Shown here in pieces: positions 48,976 through 57,927 of a DNA stretch of 64,000 nucleotides. The position numbers were made by a program, and so were the translations under genes. Each line of letters begins with the position of its first letter. Position 1 is the first letter of the stretch. The stretch is from Deinococcus psychrotolerans (GTDB taxonomy: Bacteria > Deinococcota > Deinococci > Deinococcales > Deinococcaceae): positions 124,001 through 188,000 of the forward strand of contig NZ_CP034184.1 in NCBI RefSeq assembly GCF_003860465.1. Reading direction: 5' to 3'. The notes under the pieces are model-generated. The model saw nothing but the letters and a program-made list of their open reading frames with translations. It did no database searches and was not told the origin of the DNA.

Positions 48976-51630
48976 TCACACGTCCGGCGTCGTCCCCTGG
49001 AACCTGATCAGGTCGATGTTGGTGAAGGCCACGACCACGCCGCCGATGTAATTGTCAGTCGTCCGGTAGAGACTGAGGCGCATCAGATACCACCGGCCCC
49101 CGTCTGCCCCACCTGCCCCATCTGTCTGGCCGCCACCGTCTCTGGCGGCCCCAGAGGTCTGAACCTGCATCTCGAAGGGTTCCAGCGTCTTCAGCACCCG
49201 CTTCACGTCCCGGATCAGGTGGTCGTAGCGCAGGTTGAAGTGAAAGTCGGTGATGGGCCGACCCACATCCGACAGCGTCAAAGGAATGATGGCGCTGATG
49301 AACGGCGTAAAGCGCCTGATCTTCAAGTCGTTGTCCAGGAAGACGGTGGCGGTGCCTGCCCCCTCCAGCAGATTCTTGGTGTCGTCGTTGGCCAGCGCCA
49401 GATCACGGATCACCAGCTGGTGCTCGGCATTGATGGCGGTCAACTCCTCGTTGAGCGACTGGAGTTCCTCCTTCGAGGTCATCAGTTCCTCGTTGCCGCT
49501 CTGGAGTTCCTCGTTGGTGCTCTGAAGTTCCTCGTTGGTGCTCCTGACCTCCTCCAGGCTGACCGCCATCTCTTCGACGGTGGCTTGCAGGGTCTCCCGG
49601 CTGTGGTGCAGTTCCGACTCTAGCGCCACCACCTGATCGGTCTTTTCGGGACGGGACGGGCTGGCACCCTGGCTGACACTGCCTTGAGTGTCCAGACGTT
49701 CCTGAAAAACGATCATGACCAGCCCCGAGGACGGCCCGGTCAGCGGAGTCACGATCAGATCAAGCGTCTGGGTAAAGCCTTCGACCTCCACATGCAACTG
49801 ACTGCGAACCACTTTTCGGCGTTCGGTCAGGGCTTGACGCACCGCCGCCGGGAGTTCGTAGCGCAGCTCCCCCTGCGCCATTTCGAACACGTTGTTCATC
49901 CCCCGGCCCGGCGACAGCTCCAGATAGCGGCCCGTGCGTCCATGAACGTAATGCACCTCGCCCTGGTTATCGGTCACCACGGCGGGCGGTGCGTACTCGG
50001 CCAGCAGCACCTTCTGGGCCTTCTGAGCTGTGTCCGGGCGGTGACTCCTGTCCTGTCTGGACTGCTGCCCGGCCTGGCCCACGCCCTCCTGATTGAGCTG
50101 AGTGGAGACTGCCGTGTGACTCACTGGCGGCAACGCCGCCTTACCCTCCCCGCGCTGGTAAATCTTCCAGTGCTGGCTGAGGGTGCCGAAGTGATCTTGC
50201 TGGGCACCAATCGACTCGCTGGTTCCCAGGAACAGCAGCCCCTGGGGCCGCAGCGCGTAGCGAAACAGCGCCAGGATCTGGGTCTGCAAGGCAGGACCTA
50301 TGTAGATCAGCATGTTGCGGCAGCACAGCAGATCCAGGCGCGTGAAGGGCGGATCGCCGAAGGTGTTGTGGGTGGCGAAAACAACGCTCTCACGGATATC
50401 TGCCCGCACCTGATACTGGTCGCCTTTGACCGAGAAGTAGCGGCGGAGGCGCTCCGGCGAGATGACGTAAGCGATCTCCCTGGAATACAGGCCACGGCGT
50501 GCCTGGTCGATGGCCGCCCGGTCGATGTCGGTGGCGAAGATCTGCACCCGGATCTGCTGATCCTCGCTGATCTCCTCGGTCAATTCGTGCAGCACGATGG
50601 CGACCGAGTAGGCTTCCTCGCCCGTCGAGCAGGCGGTGACCCAGACCCGCAGGGTACCTTGCGGCTCTTTATTCGCCTGGAGGTAGGTGCGCAGATGCTC
50701 CTTCAGCTCCGCGTAGGCCTCGGTGTCCCGGAAGAAGCTGGTGACGTTGATGGTGAAGTCCTGGAACAGCGCTTCGGTCTCGTTGGGCATCTCCTCCAGC
50801 AACTTGAGGTACTGAGACACGTCCTGTATGCGCCAGCCCAGCATGCGGCGCTCGATCCGGCGAATGAGGGTCGGGCGCTTGTAGCGGCTGAAATCGTGGC
50901 CCGTGCGCTGCTGCACCAACCGCAGGATCGTCTGGAGCGGCGCACTTGCCGGGTCACTGTCATTCAACAGAGCCCCAGCGTTCAGACTCAAGGTTTGCTG
51001 GGTCAGACTCAGCAGTCGCGCCGCGAGGTCGTCGGGCGGCAACACGGCGTCCGCGAGGTGGGTGGCGACGGCGCTGCTGGGCATCGAAGCGTATTCAGCC
51101 GTGCTCGGGTCCTGCACCAGAACCTGTCCGCCCCAGCGTTTGATGGCCTGGATGCCCCGCGTTCCGTCGGTGCCCATACCTGAGAGCACGATACCCACCG
51201 TGTGTTCGCGCTGATCGGCGGCCAGCGCGGCAAAAAAAGTGTCGATCACACTGCCCTTGACGTCCGCCAGGTCGCCGAGTTGCAAGACGCCGTTCAGGAT
51301 GGACAGACTGAACCCAGGTGGAATGATGTAGACCTGGTCGCCCTGGAGGACCATGCCGTCCTCGATCTGAAGCACGGGCAGGCTGGTGCAGCGCCTCAGA
51401 ATGTCCGGCATCAGTCCTCGGTGCCCAGGATCGAGATGCGGCACCACCACAAAGGCCAGGCCCGTGACGGGTGGCAGCCCCAGAAAAAAGCGCTCGTAAC
51501 CGTCGAGTGCGCCCGCTGATCCCCCGATGCCGACCACCGCCAGGGGGGGCGCTGGGTGAATGGCGGTGTCGCCTGGCAGGTGCTCCAGACTGACGGAGGG
51601 CGTTTCTGGGTGGATGTGCTTTTCGGGCAT
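48976..51630 (-). CDS. CheB-CheR fusion with coiled coil and PAS domain
   Basis: 884 residues. CheB domain (about 30-220: VGIGGSAGALDGYERFFLGL; VVPHLDPGHRG; VLSGMGTDGTRG), CheR methyltransferase (about 230-490: HDFSRYKRPTLIRRIERRM; TACSTGEEAYSVAI; LLCCRNMLIYIGPAL), a spacer PAS, a Glu-rich coiled coil (STNEELQSTNEELQSGNEEL) and a C-terminal PAS. It can thus add and remove methyl groups, a form known in hybrid sensory proteins, but here no kinase domain follows. It is divergent from the receiver gene at 51920. Confidence 0.9.
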   Translation of the reverse strand: MPEKHIHPETPSVSLEHLPGDTAIHPAPPLAVVGIGGSAGALDGYERFFLGLPPVTGLAFVVVPHLDPGHRGLMPDILRRCTSLPVLQIEDGMVLQGDQVYIIPPGFSLSILNGVLQLGDLADVKGSVIDTFFAALAADQREHTVGIVLSGMGTDGTRGIQAIKRWGGQVLVQDPSTAEYASMPSSAVATHLADAVLPPDDLAARLLSLTQQTLSLNAGALLNDSDPASAPLQTILRLVQQRTGHDFSRYKRPTLIRRIERRMLGWRIQDVSQYLKLLEEMPNETEALFQDFTINVTSFFRDTEAYAELKEHLRTYLQANKEPQGTLRVWVTACSTGEEAYSVAIVLHELTEEISEDQQIRVQIFATDIDRAAIDQARRGLYSREIAYVISPERLRRYFSVKGDQYQVRADIRESVVFATHNTFGDPPFTRLDLLCCRNMLIYIGPALQTQILALFRYALRPQGLLFLGTSESIGAQQDHFGTLSQHWKIYQRGEGKAALPPVSHTAVSTQLNQEGVGQAGQQSRQDRSHRPDTAQKAQKVLLAEYAPPAVVTDNQGEVHYVHGRTGRYLELSPGRGMNNVFEMAQGELRYELPAAVRQALTERRKVVRSQLHVEVEGFTQTLDLIVTPLTGPSSGLVMIVFQERLDTQGSVSQGASPSRPEKTDQVVALESELHHSRETLQATVEEMAVSLEEVRSTNEELQSTNEELQSGNEELMTSKEELQSLNEELTAINAEHQLVIRDLALANDDTKNLLEGAGTATVFLDNDLKIRRFTPFISAIIPLTLSDVGRPITDFHFNLRYDHLIRDVKRVLKTLEPFEMQVQTSGAARDGGGQTDGAGGADGGRWYLMRLSLYRTTDNYIGGVVVAFTNIDLIRFQGTTPDV

Positions 51631-51919
51631 CGCAGAGACTCCAGGGAAGAGGAAGGAACAGGGAAGTCATCTGCTGGTGGGGCTGGCCCCGCGTTTGCCG
51701 TCTGGAGGGGAGGCGGCTGGAGCCTGGCGAAGTCGACGGGAGCAAGGTAAAAAAGTGGACGTTGTGGTGATCGCCTACAGCCCTTTCACCCAGTCAAGAT
51801 ACGGCGTGCGCCCTCCTCACACTGGTCTACGAGCTGCCGGGCACGTCACAGTTAGCTTGTTATCAGGCTGTCAGCAGAACGGTCAGTGTTCTGATAGAGC
51901 CTCCAGAGGACACTACAGT
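51631..51919. promoter_or_regulatory. Divergent promoter region of the CheB-CheR and receiver genes
   Basis: 289 bp without a gene. It contains a dyad CAGAAC-ggtcagt-GTTCTG at about 51876-51894, flanked by TATCAG/CTGATA arms, 25 bp before the receiver start. This may bind a regulator or form part of a leader. Confidence 0.4.
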
Positions 51920-52291
51920 ATGTACATCACGTCCTCCCCTCAACCTCTGCCTGGAACCGTGATGCTGGTCGAAGATCTCACCGCCGCCCGCACCCTCCAA
52001 CGCTTCTTGCTCAACCGAGTCGGTCTTGAGGTCCTCGAGTGCGCCGATCTTCCCGAAGCCGAGTCCGCCCTGAGCCGCTTTACTCCGGGCGTGATCGTTC
52101 TTGACCTCAACCTCCCAGGTGGGCACGGCTTGGACCTTCTCAACCATGTCAACCGGTCAGCCACGAACGTTCTCGTCATGAGCAGCATGGTCCAGCAGCA
52201 CACCGTCGAGCACCGCCAGTCCAGGGGAGACGCCTTTCTTTCCAAGCCCTTTGATCCCGCCGTATTCGTCAAAACGGTTGTGTTGCCTTAA
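51920..52291 (+). CDS. Single-domain response regulator, end formed by IS6
   Basis: 123 residues from the ATG at 51920 (GAGG upstream). Receiver motifs: VMLVEDLTAA, phospho-Asp in VIVLDLNLPGGHG, Ser in VMSSM, Lys in LSKPFDP. The last residues (TVVLP and stop) come from the IS6 terminal repeat that starts at 52276, so the native C-terminus, or any output domain, is lost. The receiver fold is nearly complete and may still work. It is the natural partner for the kinase at 46305. Confidence 0.8.
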   Translation: MYITSSPQPLPGTVMLVEDLTAARTLQRFLLNRVGLEVLECADLPEAESALSRFTPGVIVLDLNLPGGHGLDLLNHVNRSATNVLVMSSMVQQHTVEHRQSRGDAFLSKPFDPAVFVKTVVLP

Positions 52292-52297
52292 TCGGAT

Positions 52298-52970
52298 TTG
52301 GGTAGGCTGATCAGCGTGACCGATGGAACGCCCTACCGCCACCGCTTCCCGATGTCTATCATCCAGCACGCCGTGTGGCTTTACCATCGCTTTCCTTTGA
52401 GTTACCGGGACGTCCAGGAATTGCTGCACCAGCGCGGCATCCAGGTCAGTCATGAGACCCTCCGCGAGTGGTGCATTAAGTTTGGTCCCCTCTTCGCTGA
52501 ACATCTTCGCCATCGGGAACCCCGCCGGGGTTCCCGATGGTATATAGACGAGGTTTGCACGACGGTCGACGGCGTCCGACACTGACTCTGGAAAGCAGTA
52601 GACGAGTACGGTTTCGTGCTCGACATCCTCCTCCAGCGTCACCGCGATACCGAGGCCGCAAAGACATTTTTGATTCGTCTGCTCGGTGAATACGACGTTC
52701 CAGAGGTCATTCATACTGATCAGCTCCAGAGTTACGGGGCGGCCATCCGGGAGCTTCCGGGCCTGACTGACGTCGACCATCAGCACGTCATCTCCACAGC
52801 CCGGTGCAACAATATTATTGAGCAAGAACACCGGTCCACACGACGACAAGAGCGAAGTCATCAGGGCTTCAGACGACAGAAACGCGCTCAAGAATTCCTG
52901 ATTTTGCATGCCCGGATCACCAATCTCCACCGTCATTCCCGTACCAGCGTTTGTGCCGCAGTGAGAAGAA
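52298..52970 (+). pseudogene. IS6 transposase with internal stop and insertion
   Basis: The protein matches the intact copy from PYRHRFPMSIIQHAVWLYHR onward. A TGG-to-TGA change in DGVRHWLW gives a stop at 52583-52585. The frame continues as KAVDEYGFVLDILLQRHRDT to TSVCAAVRR, where a 40-bp mini-element (52971-53010) shifts the last about 20 residues. It is inactive without help from another copy. Confidence 0.88.
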
Positions 52971-53010
52971 GCGGGCAGGCGTCCTCAAGGGCGTCCGTTC
53001 TGCCCAAGAA
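52971..53010 (-). repeat. Mini-element copy C (40 bp), inserted in IS6
   Basis: On the minus strand it runs from TTCTTGGGCAGAACGGACGC to GGACGCCTGCCCGC. It differs from copy E (59543-59582) at about two bases in 40. Removing it restores GTGAGAAGAA-GCAATCAG of the transposase, close to the intact copy. An AGAA repeat flanks it. Confidence 0.88.
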
Positions 53011-53050
53011 GCAATCAGCAACGAGCGTTCCAGACGTGGTTAACCGTCGC

Positions 53051-53085
53051 GGCAGGGGTGGCCTGAACCTCAGGCCACCCCTGCC
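53051..53085. terminator. IS6 35-bp palindrome, one mismatch at the centre
   Basis: Same hairpin as at 42154-42188, with CCTC instead of CTTC near the centre. Confidence 0.7.
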
Positions 53086-53157
53086 CTCCATCTGCCGCGG
53101 GGCAAGTTAAGGCAACACAACCGGAAAAATTCCCAGCCTCTACACCCGACCTCTCCC

Positions 53158-54504
53158 TCAGTCCGCCGCCTGCAACTGGCTGGGCACGAAATCGCCGTGC
53201 TGCTTGAGCAACTCATCGGTCAGTGCCCAGATCTGATCCAAATCCAGCTCGGCGGCGGTGTGTGGGTCGAGCATCGCCGCGTGGTAAATGTGCTCGCGGT
53301 TGCCGGTCACCAGCGCTTCCACCGTCAGCGCCTGCACGTTGATGTTGGTCTGCATCAGTGCGGCGAGTTGCGGCGGCAAGGTTCCGATGCGGGTCGGCTG
53401 CACACCCTGACGGTCGACCAGGCACGGCAACTCCACGCAGCATTCGTCGGGCAGGTTGCTGATCAGTTTGCCCGCACCGCCGCCCTGCAATGCATTGGGG
53501 CTGTTCATCACGTTGCCGTAGACCACCCGGGGCTGCCCGGTCACCATGCTGTGAACGATCAGTGAGCCGTACTCCACGCTGCGCTTGACCTCCAGCGGTG
53601 CCTCGGGGTCTTCAAGCGTCGTTTTGAGTTCGGCCCAGCCGTCGAGGTTCGACTCGCAGCGCCGGGGGTACTCGTCGAGCGGCACATTGAAGCGCTCAAT
53701 CAGGTCCTCACGGCCCGCCTTGATGAAGTACGGCACGTACTCGGCAAAGTGCTCGCTGCTCTCGGTCACGAAGTAGCCCAGCCGCCGCAGCATCTCGTAG
53801 CGCACCCGGTTGCCTTCCGGTATCTGGCCTGAGTTGGCCAGTTCCATCAGTCGGGGATACAGGCTCTGGCCCTGGTGCTCAAACTTGAGATAAAAGGCCA
53901 TGTGATTGATGCCAGCGGCCAGGTAATCGATCTCCTCGACCGGGATACCCAGGTCGTGGGCGAGTTCCTCAGCAGTGTGCTGGACGCTGTGGCACAGTCC
54001 GACGGTTTTGATCTTCGTCTGGCGGGCCAGGCCCCAGATGTTCATGGCCATGGGGTTGACATAGTTGAGGTGCAGGGTGTCGGGGCACAGCCGCTCCATG
54101 TCGCGGCTCATGTCGAGCAGCACCGGCACGGTTCTCAAGGCCCGCATGATGCCGCCGATGCCGAGCGTGTCGGCGATGGTCTGGCGCAGGCCGTACTGCT
54201 TGGGAATCTCGAAGTCGGTGACAGTGGCGGGCTTGTAGCCGCCCACCTGAATCATGTTGATGACGAAATCGGCTCCGTCCAGGGCACGTTCACGGTCGGT
54301 GGTGGCGGTGACGCGGGGGTTTGCGCCCACCGTCCTAGCGACCCGTCCAGCCACCTGCTCGGTCACGTCGAGGCGCTCCTGGTTGATATCGAAGAGGCGA
54401 ATATCGGCCCCGCCGAGTTCGGGAAAGCTGAGGATGTCGCCGAGCAGATTCTTGGCAAAGACGGTGCTGCCTGCACCGATAAACGCGATTTTGGGATTGG
54501 TCAT
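53158..54504 (-). CDS. Glycoside hydrolase family 4, probable alpha-galactosidase
   Basis: 448 residues. N-terminal NAD-binding Rossmann motif (KIAFIGAGSTVFAKNLLGDI), LFDINQERLD, and the GH4 signature VNPMAMNIWGL with LCHSVQHTAEEL, where the Cys and the later His of INHMAFYLKFE bind the metal. GH4 enzymes use NAD and a divalent metal to cleave sugars by a redox-elimination route; the CHSV-type motif favours alpha-galactosidase. It has its own LacI-type operator upstream (54528-54539) and ends just before the IS6 element. Confidence 0.85.
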   Translation of the reverse strand: MTNPKIAFIGAGSTVFAKNLLGDILSFPELGGADIRLFDINQERLDVTEQVAGRVARTVGANPRVTATTDRERALDGADFVINMIQVGGYKPATVTDFEIPKQYGLRQTIADTLGIGGIMRALRTVPVLLDMSRDMERLCPDTLHLNYVNPMAMNIWGLARQTKIKTVGLCHSVQHTAEELAHDLGIPVEEIDYLAAGINHMAFYLKFEHQGQSLYPRLMELANSGQIPEGNRVRYEMLRRLGYFVTESSEHFAEYVPYFIKAGREDLIERFNVPLDEYPRRCESNLDGWAELKTTLEDPEAPLEVKRSVEYGSLIVHSMVTGQPRVVYGNVMNSPNALQGGGAGKLISNLPDECCVELPCLVDRQGVQPTRIGTLPPQLAALMQTNINVQALTVEALVTGNREHIYHAAMLDPHTAAELDLDQIWALTDELLKQHGDFVPSQLQAAD

Positions 54505-54527
54505 GGTATTCCCCTCGAGAAGTGAAT

Positions 54528-54539
54528 TTGAACGTTCAA
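54528..54539. promoter_or_regulatory. LacI-family operator before the alpha-galactosidase gene
   Basis: Perfect palindrome TTGAACGTTCAA, 24 bp before the start codon. The same core occurs at 57895-57910 and 58956-58973. Confidence 0.85.
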
Positions 54540-54550
54540 TATTTTAGACT

Positions 54551-54587
54551 GAAAAGAAGGCTGAACGAAATGAAATTGTTCAGCCTT
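54551..54587 (-). terminator. Terminator after the binding-protein gene
   Basis: On the minus strand AAGGCTGAAC-11 nt loop-GTTCAGCCTT is followed by CTTTTC. It ends the transporter transcript before the separate operator of the hydrolase gene. Confidence 0.75.
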
Positions 54588-54597
54588 CGTTGAGGGC

Positions 54598-55917
54598 TTA
54601 TTTGAACAGCGCGTTGACCTTGGCGTTGGCGTCCTTGAGCGAGTCGGCGGCTTTGGTCTTGCCGAGGAAGACACTCTGCATGGCGCTGGTCAGGATGTCG
54701 TTGATCTTGGCAGTGTTGTCGGAAATCGGGAAGAAGAAGGTGCCGCCCGGCGCTTTGGCCTGATTGATGAAGGGCGTGGCGTCCACGCCTTTGGCCTTGT
54801 GTGAGGCGATGGACATGGCGGCGGCGGCGGGAATGGCTGGGAAGACCGCGCCGGTCTTGCCGACGACGTTCTGGCAAGCCGGGGAGGCCATGTACTTGAC
54901 CCACTTCCAGGCGGCGTCCTGGTTCTTGCTGCCGACCCAGATGCTGTCGGCCAGGCCGTTGAACATGCTCATGCGCTTGCCGTTGACGCCCTTGGGCAGC
55001 GGCGCGATGCCGACCTTGAAGGGAAGAGTAGAGGTGTAGTCGTTGATCAGCCACGAGCCGGTGGTGACCATGGCGACCTTACCTGCCCGGAAAAGCGAGT
55101 CGCCGCCGCTGGCGGTCACGTCCTGAAAGCTGGGAATCAGGCCGTGCTTGAGGTTGAGATCGGCCAGCCACTGAATCGTGGACGCGAGGCGCGAGTCGTC
55201 GTAGTAGAACTTGTTGCCGAACAGCCCGTTGTTGTACTTCCAGCCGGTGGTGGCGGCGTAGAAGGACCACTCGGTCTGGCCGTTGAAGCCCGCGCCGTAG
55301 CCGGTTTCGTAGCCGTACTGCGCCACGTTTTTCTTGTCAAACTTGGCTGACGTGCCAGCAACGCCGCTCTTGTCCTTGGTCAGCTTGGCGATGGTGGACT
55401 GCCAGGTGCCGCCGTCCGTGGGGTTCCAGGTCAGGTTGGCGAGGTCGGCGGGTTTCAGGCCCGCTTTGGCCAGCAGGTCGGCGTTATAAAAAATGCCCAC
55501 GGTGTCCCAGTCCTTGGGCAGACCGTACTGCTTGCCGCCTTTGGCCCACAGCTCCTTGAGGCCGGGGTAGTACTTGGTGGTGATGTTGTCCTTGGCGATC
55601 AGGGGAGCCAGGTCGACGAGCTGGTTGTTGGTGGCGAAGTCGGGAAAGTAGGCCAGGTGATCGGTGAACACGTCCGGCGCGGTGCCCGAGACGAAGCCGG
55701 TGGTAATGGCCGTCCAGTAATCGCCCCAGCCTTTCTGGGTGATCTTGACGCTGATGTCGGGGTTGGCCTTGGTAAAGGCGGTGGCGCACTGCTGGTAGAC
55801 AGGCTGCTGGTTGCTGTCCCACAGCCAGTACTGGAGGGTGGTGGCCGCCTGAGCGCCACTGGCGAGCGGGCCAGCGAGGAGGGAGAGGGCAGCGGTCAAT
55901 GAGAGCATTTTTTTCAT
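54598..55917 (-). CDS. Sugar ABC transporter substrate-binding protein
   Basis: 439 residues from the ATG at 55917 with AAGGAG upstream. Signal peptide (LTAALSLLAGPLASGAQA), then a family-1 extracellular solute-binding fold: TTLQYWLWDSNQQPVYQQCA, APDVFTDHLAYFPDF, KQYGLPKDWDTVGIFYNADL, KVAMVTTGSWLINDY. No lipobox is seen, so it is predicted to be a soluble periplasmic protein. It would capture an oligosaccharide, likely an alpha-galactoside given the neighbouring hydrolase. Confidence 0.9.
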   Translation of the reverse strand: MKKMLSLTAALSLLAGPLASGAQAATTLQYWLWDSNQQPVYQQCATAFTKANPDISVKITQKGWGDYWTAITTGFVSGTAPDVFTDHLAYFPDFATNNQLVDLAPLIAKDNITTKYYPGLKELWAKGGKQYGLPKDWDTVGIFYNADLLAKAGLKPADLANLTWNPTDGGTWQSTIAKLTKDKSGVAGTSAKFDKKNVAQYGYETGYGAGFNGQTEWSFYAATTGWKYNNGLFGNKFYYDDSRLASTIQWLADLNLKHGLIPSFQDVTASGGDSLFRAGKVAMVTTGSWLINDYTSTLPFKVGIAPLPKGVNGKRMSMFNGLADSIWVGSKNQDAAWKWVKYMASPACQNVVGKTGAVFPAIPAAAAMSIASHKAKGVDATPFINQAKAPGGTFFFPISDNTAKINDILTSAMQSVFLGKTKAADSLKDANAKVNALFK

Positions 55918-56003
55918 GGTGGTTCTCCTTGGGTGAGAAGCGGAGGGCCGCAGGGCGGAGCAAGGAAGGCAGGGGAGCAGGGGGGACGACAGAGGCGCAG
56001 ACC

Positions 56004-56921
56004 TCATTTGGTGCCGCTGAAGGCCAGCGACTCCACCACACGGCGGCCCAGCGCGATCAGCAGCAGAAAAACCGGGATGATAGCGATAAAGGTCCCGGCC
56101 ATCAGGCCCGTCCAGTCCGGCGTGCCCTGGGGCGTCTGGGTCTTGAAGACTTGCAGGGCGACGGGCAGGGTGTAGGACGCCTCGTCTTTGGCGATCAGGA
56201 AGGGCCAGAGAAACTCGTTCCACATGCCGATGGTGGTCAGAATGGCGAGGGTGATGATCGGTCCCTGGCTCATCGGCAGGGTGATGCGCCAGAAGATGGT
56301 GAATGGACTCGCGCCGTCCAGGAAGGCGGCTTCCTCGGTTTCCTTGGGCAGCGACAGAAAGAACTGGCGCAGGAAGAACACCGCGAACGGAGACATCAGG
56401 AAGAAGGGGGCCACCATGCCGGGCATCGAGTTGAGCCAGCCCAGATTCTTGATGGTGATGAAGTTGGGGATGGAGAGCACGATGCCGGGAATCATCAGCG
56501 CGATCAGGAAGGCGGTGAAAATGGTGTCGCGCCCCGGAAACTTGAGCCGCGCAAAGGCGTAGGCGGCCATTGACGAAAAGAGGGTCTGGAACACCACGAT
56601 CAGGGCCGTGAAGATCACGCTGTTCTTGGTGGAGGTCAGAAAGCTGACCGAGCTACCCGACCCGCCCGCCGCCTGCGCTTGTTCGGGCGAAACCATGCCC
56701 AGCACCCGCTCGAAGTTGATGAGCGTCGGCTTTGAAGGCCACAGCGAGGCGGCCTCGGCGTAAAGCTGTTTGTTGCTGGTCAGCGCCGTTTTGAGGACGA
56801 TGAAGATTGGAAACACAGAGATGAGGACGATCAGGAGCAGTCCGGCCCAGGCGAGGGCACGGCCAAAGGGAAAGGGTTTGCGGGAGGCCGGGATAGGGTC
56901 GGTACTGGGCAAAGTAGTCAT
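56004..56921 (-). CDS. Sugar ABC transporter permease (MalG type)
   Basis: 305 residues with about six hydrophobic segments (ALAWAGLLLIVLISVFPIFI first) and the EAA-type loop EEAAFLDGASPFTIFWRITL that docks the ATPase. AGGAGA precedes the ATG. It is paired with the upstream permease gene, 43 bp away. Confidence 0.9.
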   Translation of the reverse strand: MTTLPSTDPIPASRKPFPFGRALAWAGLLLIVLISVFPIFIVLKTALTSNKQLYAEAASLWPSKPTLINFERVLGMVSPEQAQAAGGSGSSVSFLTSTKNSVIFTALIVVFQTLFSSMAAYAFARLKFPGRDTIFTAFLIALMIPGIVLSIPNFITIKNLGWLNSMPGMVAPFFLMSPFAVFFLRQFFLSLPKETEEAAFLDGASPFTIFWRITLPMSQGPIITLAILTTIGMWNEFLWPFLIAKDEASYTLPVALQVFKTQTPQGTPDWTGLMAGTFIAIIPVFLLLIALGRRVVESLAFSGTK

Positions 56922-56964
56922 AACGTCTCCTGTGCAACTGAAGTCGGGGAAGGCGGGACGTTCA

Positions 56965-57885
56965 TCAGTCCAGATCGGATTCGTTGGCCCGCAAAAACTT
57001 CAGTTGCAGCAAGGTGAAGACGACCAGCAGGCCGAAGAGCAGCATGCTCATGGCGGTGGCGTAGCCCATTCGGAAGAAGGAGAAGGCGTTCTGGTAGATG
57101 TAGTAGACCAGCACCTTGGTGGAGTCCACCGGGCCGCCCTGGGTGGTCACGGCCACCGTGTCGAAGATCTGAAACGAGCCGATCAGCGAAGTCACCAGCA
57201 CGAACACCGACACGGGTCTCAAGAGCGGCAGCGTGATTTTCCAGAACACCGTCCATTCCGTGGCTCCGTCGATGGACGCCGCCTCGTAAACGGTGCGCGG
57301 AATGGCCTGGAGTCCGGCGTAAAACAGCAGCGCGTTGAAGCCCATGTACTTCCAGACATTGATCAGCGCGATGGTGGGAATGGCCTGATCAGTGGAAGTA
57401 AAGAACGCCTGCTTGCCGATGGGCGTGGCGTCGAGCCATTGGTTGATGATGCCCAGCAGCGGATCGAGCATCCATAAAAAGATCATGGCCACCAGCACGC
57501 TGGAGAGCAGGTACGGCAAGATGATCAGGCCCTTGATGAACATGCTCTTGACCAGCCGGTCCATCGCCACAGCCAGCAAAATGGAGAGCAGCGTCTGGAG
57601 CGGGATGTTCCACAGGACGTACTTGACGGTGATCCACAGCGCCGACCAGAACTTGGGATCGTGGAGGGCCTCGTCATAATTGGCCAGGCCCACGTTCTTG
57701 GGATCGCTCAGCAGGTTCCAGTCGGTGAAGCTGATCTGGAGACCGCGCAGCGCCGGATACAGGTAGAACACCACGAAGCCGATGATGGCGGGCAGGATAA
57801 AGAGGTAGCCGATCCAGGCCTGGCGCTGGGGCTTTTTGGGCCGGGCGGTGGCCACAAGCAGCTGGGTGGTGGTCTGGGTCGTCAT
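56965..57885 (-). CDS. Sugar ABC transporter permease (MalF type)
   Basis: 306 residues with about six membrane segments (WIGYLFILPAIIGFVVFYLY first) and the docking loop YEAASIDGATEWTVFWKITL. AAAGGAG precedes the ATG. It is the first gene after the operator at 57895. No ATP-binding subunit is encoded in the window, so a shared MsmX/MalK-type ATPase from elsewhere is expected. Confidence 0.9.
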   Translation of the reverse strand: MTTQTTTQLLVATARPKKPQRQAWIGYLFILPAIIGFVVFYLYPALRGLQISFTDWNLLSDPKNVGLANYDEALHDPKFWSALWITVKYVLWNIPLQTLLSILLAVAMDRLVKSMFIKGLIILPYLLSSVLVAMIFLWMLDPLLGIINQWLDATPIGKQAFFTSTDQAIPTIALINVWKYMGFNALLFYAGLQAIPRTVYEAASIDGATEWTVFWKITLPLLRPVSVFVLVTSLIGSFQIFDTVAVTTQGGPVDSTKVLVYYIYQNAFSFFRMGYATAMSMLLFGLLVVFTLLQLKFLRANESDLD

Positions 57886-57894
57886 GGCAACTCC

Positions 57895-57910
57895 TTTTGA
57901 ACGTTCAAAA
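57895..57910. promoter_or_regulatory. LacI-family operator before the permease genes
   Basis: Perfect palindrome TTTTGAACGTTCAAAA overlapping the region just upstream of the ribosome-binding site of the first permease gene. Confidence 0.85.
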
Positions 57911-57927
57911 AACGATGCAAAAAATGC

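Larger units (their letters stand above)
52276..53122 (+). mobile_element. IS6-family element, damaged copy
   Basis: 847 bp with ends GGTTGTGTTGCCTTA and its exact inverse. It is the sister of 42117-42924 in opposite orientation, longer because of a 40-bp mini-element insertion. It interrupts the 3' end of the receiver gene. Confidence 0.9.

Noticed and set aside
49684..51183. A 499-codon plus-strand frame
   Set aside because: Antisense to the CheB-CheR coding sequence; no recognisable domain.
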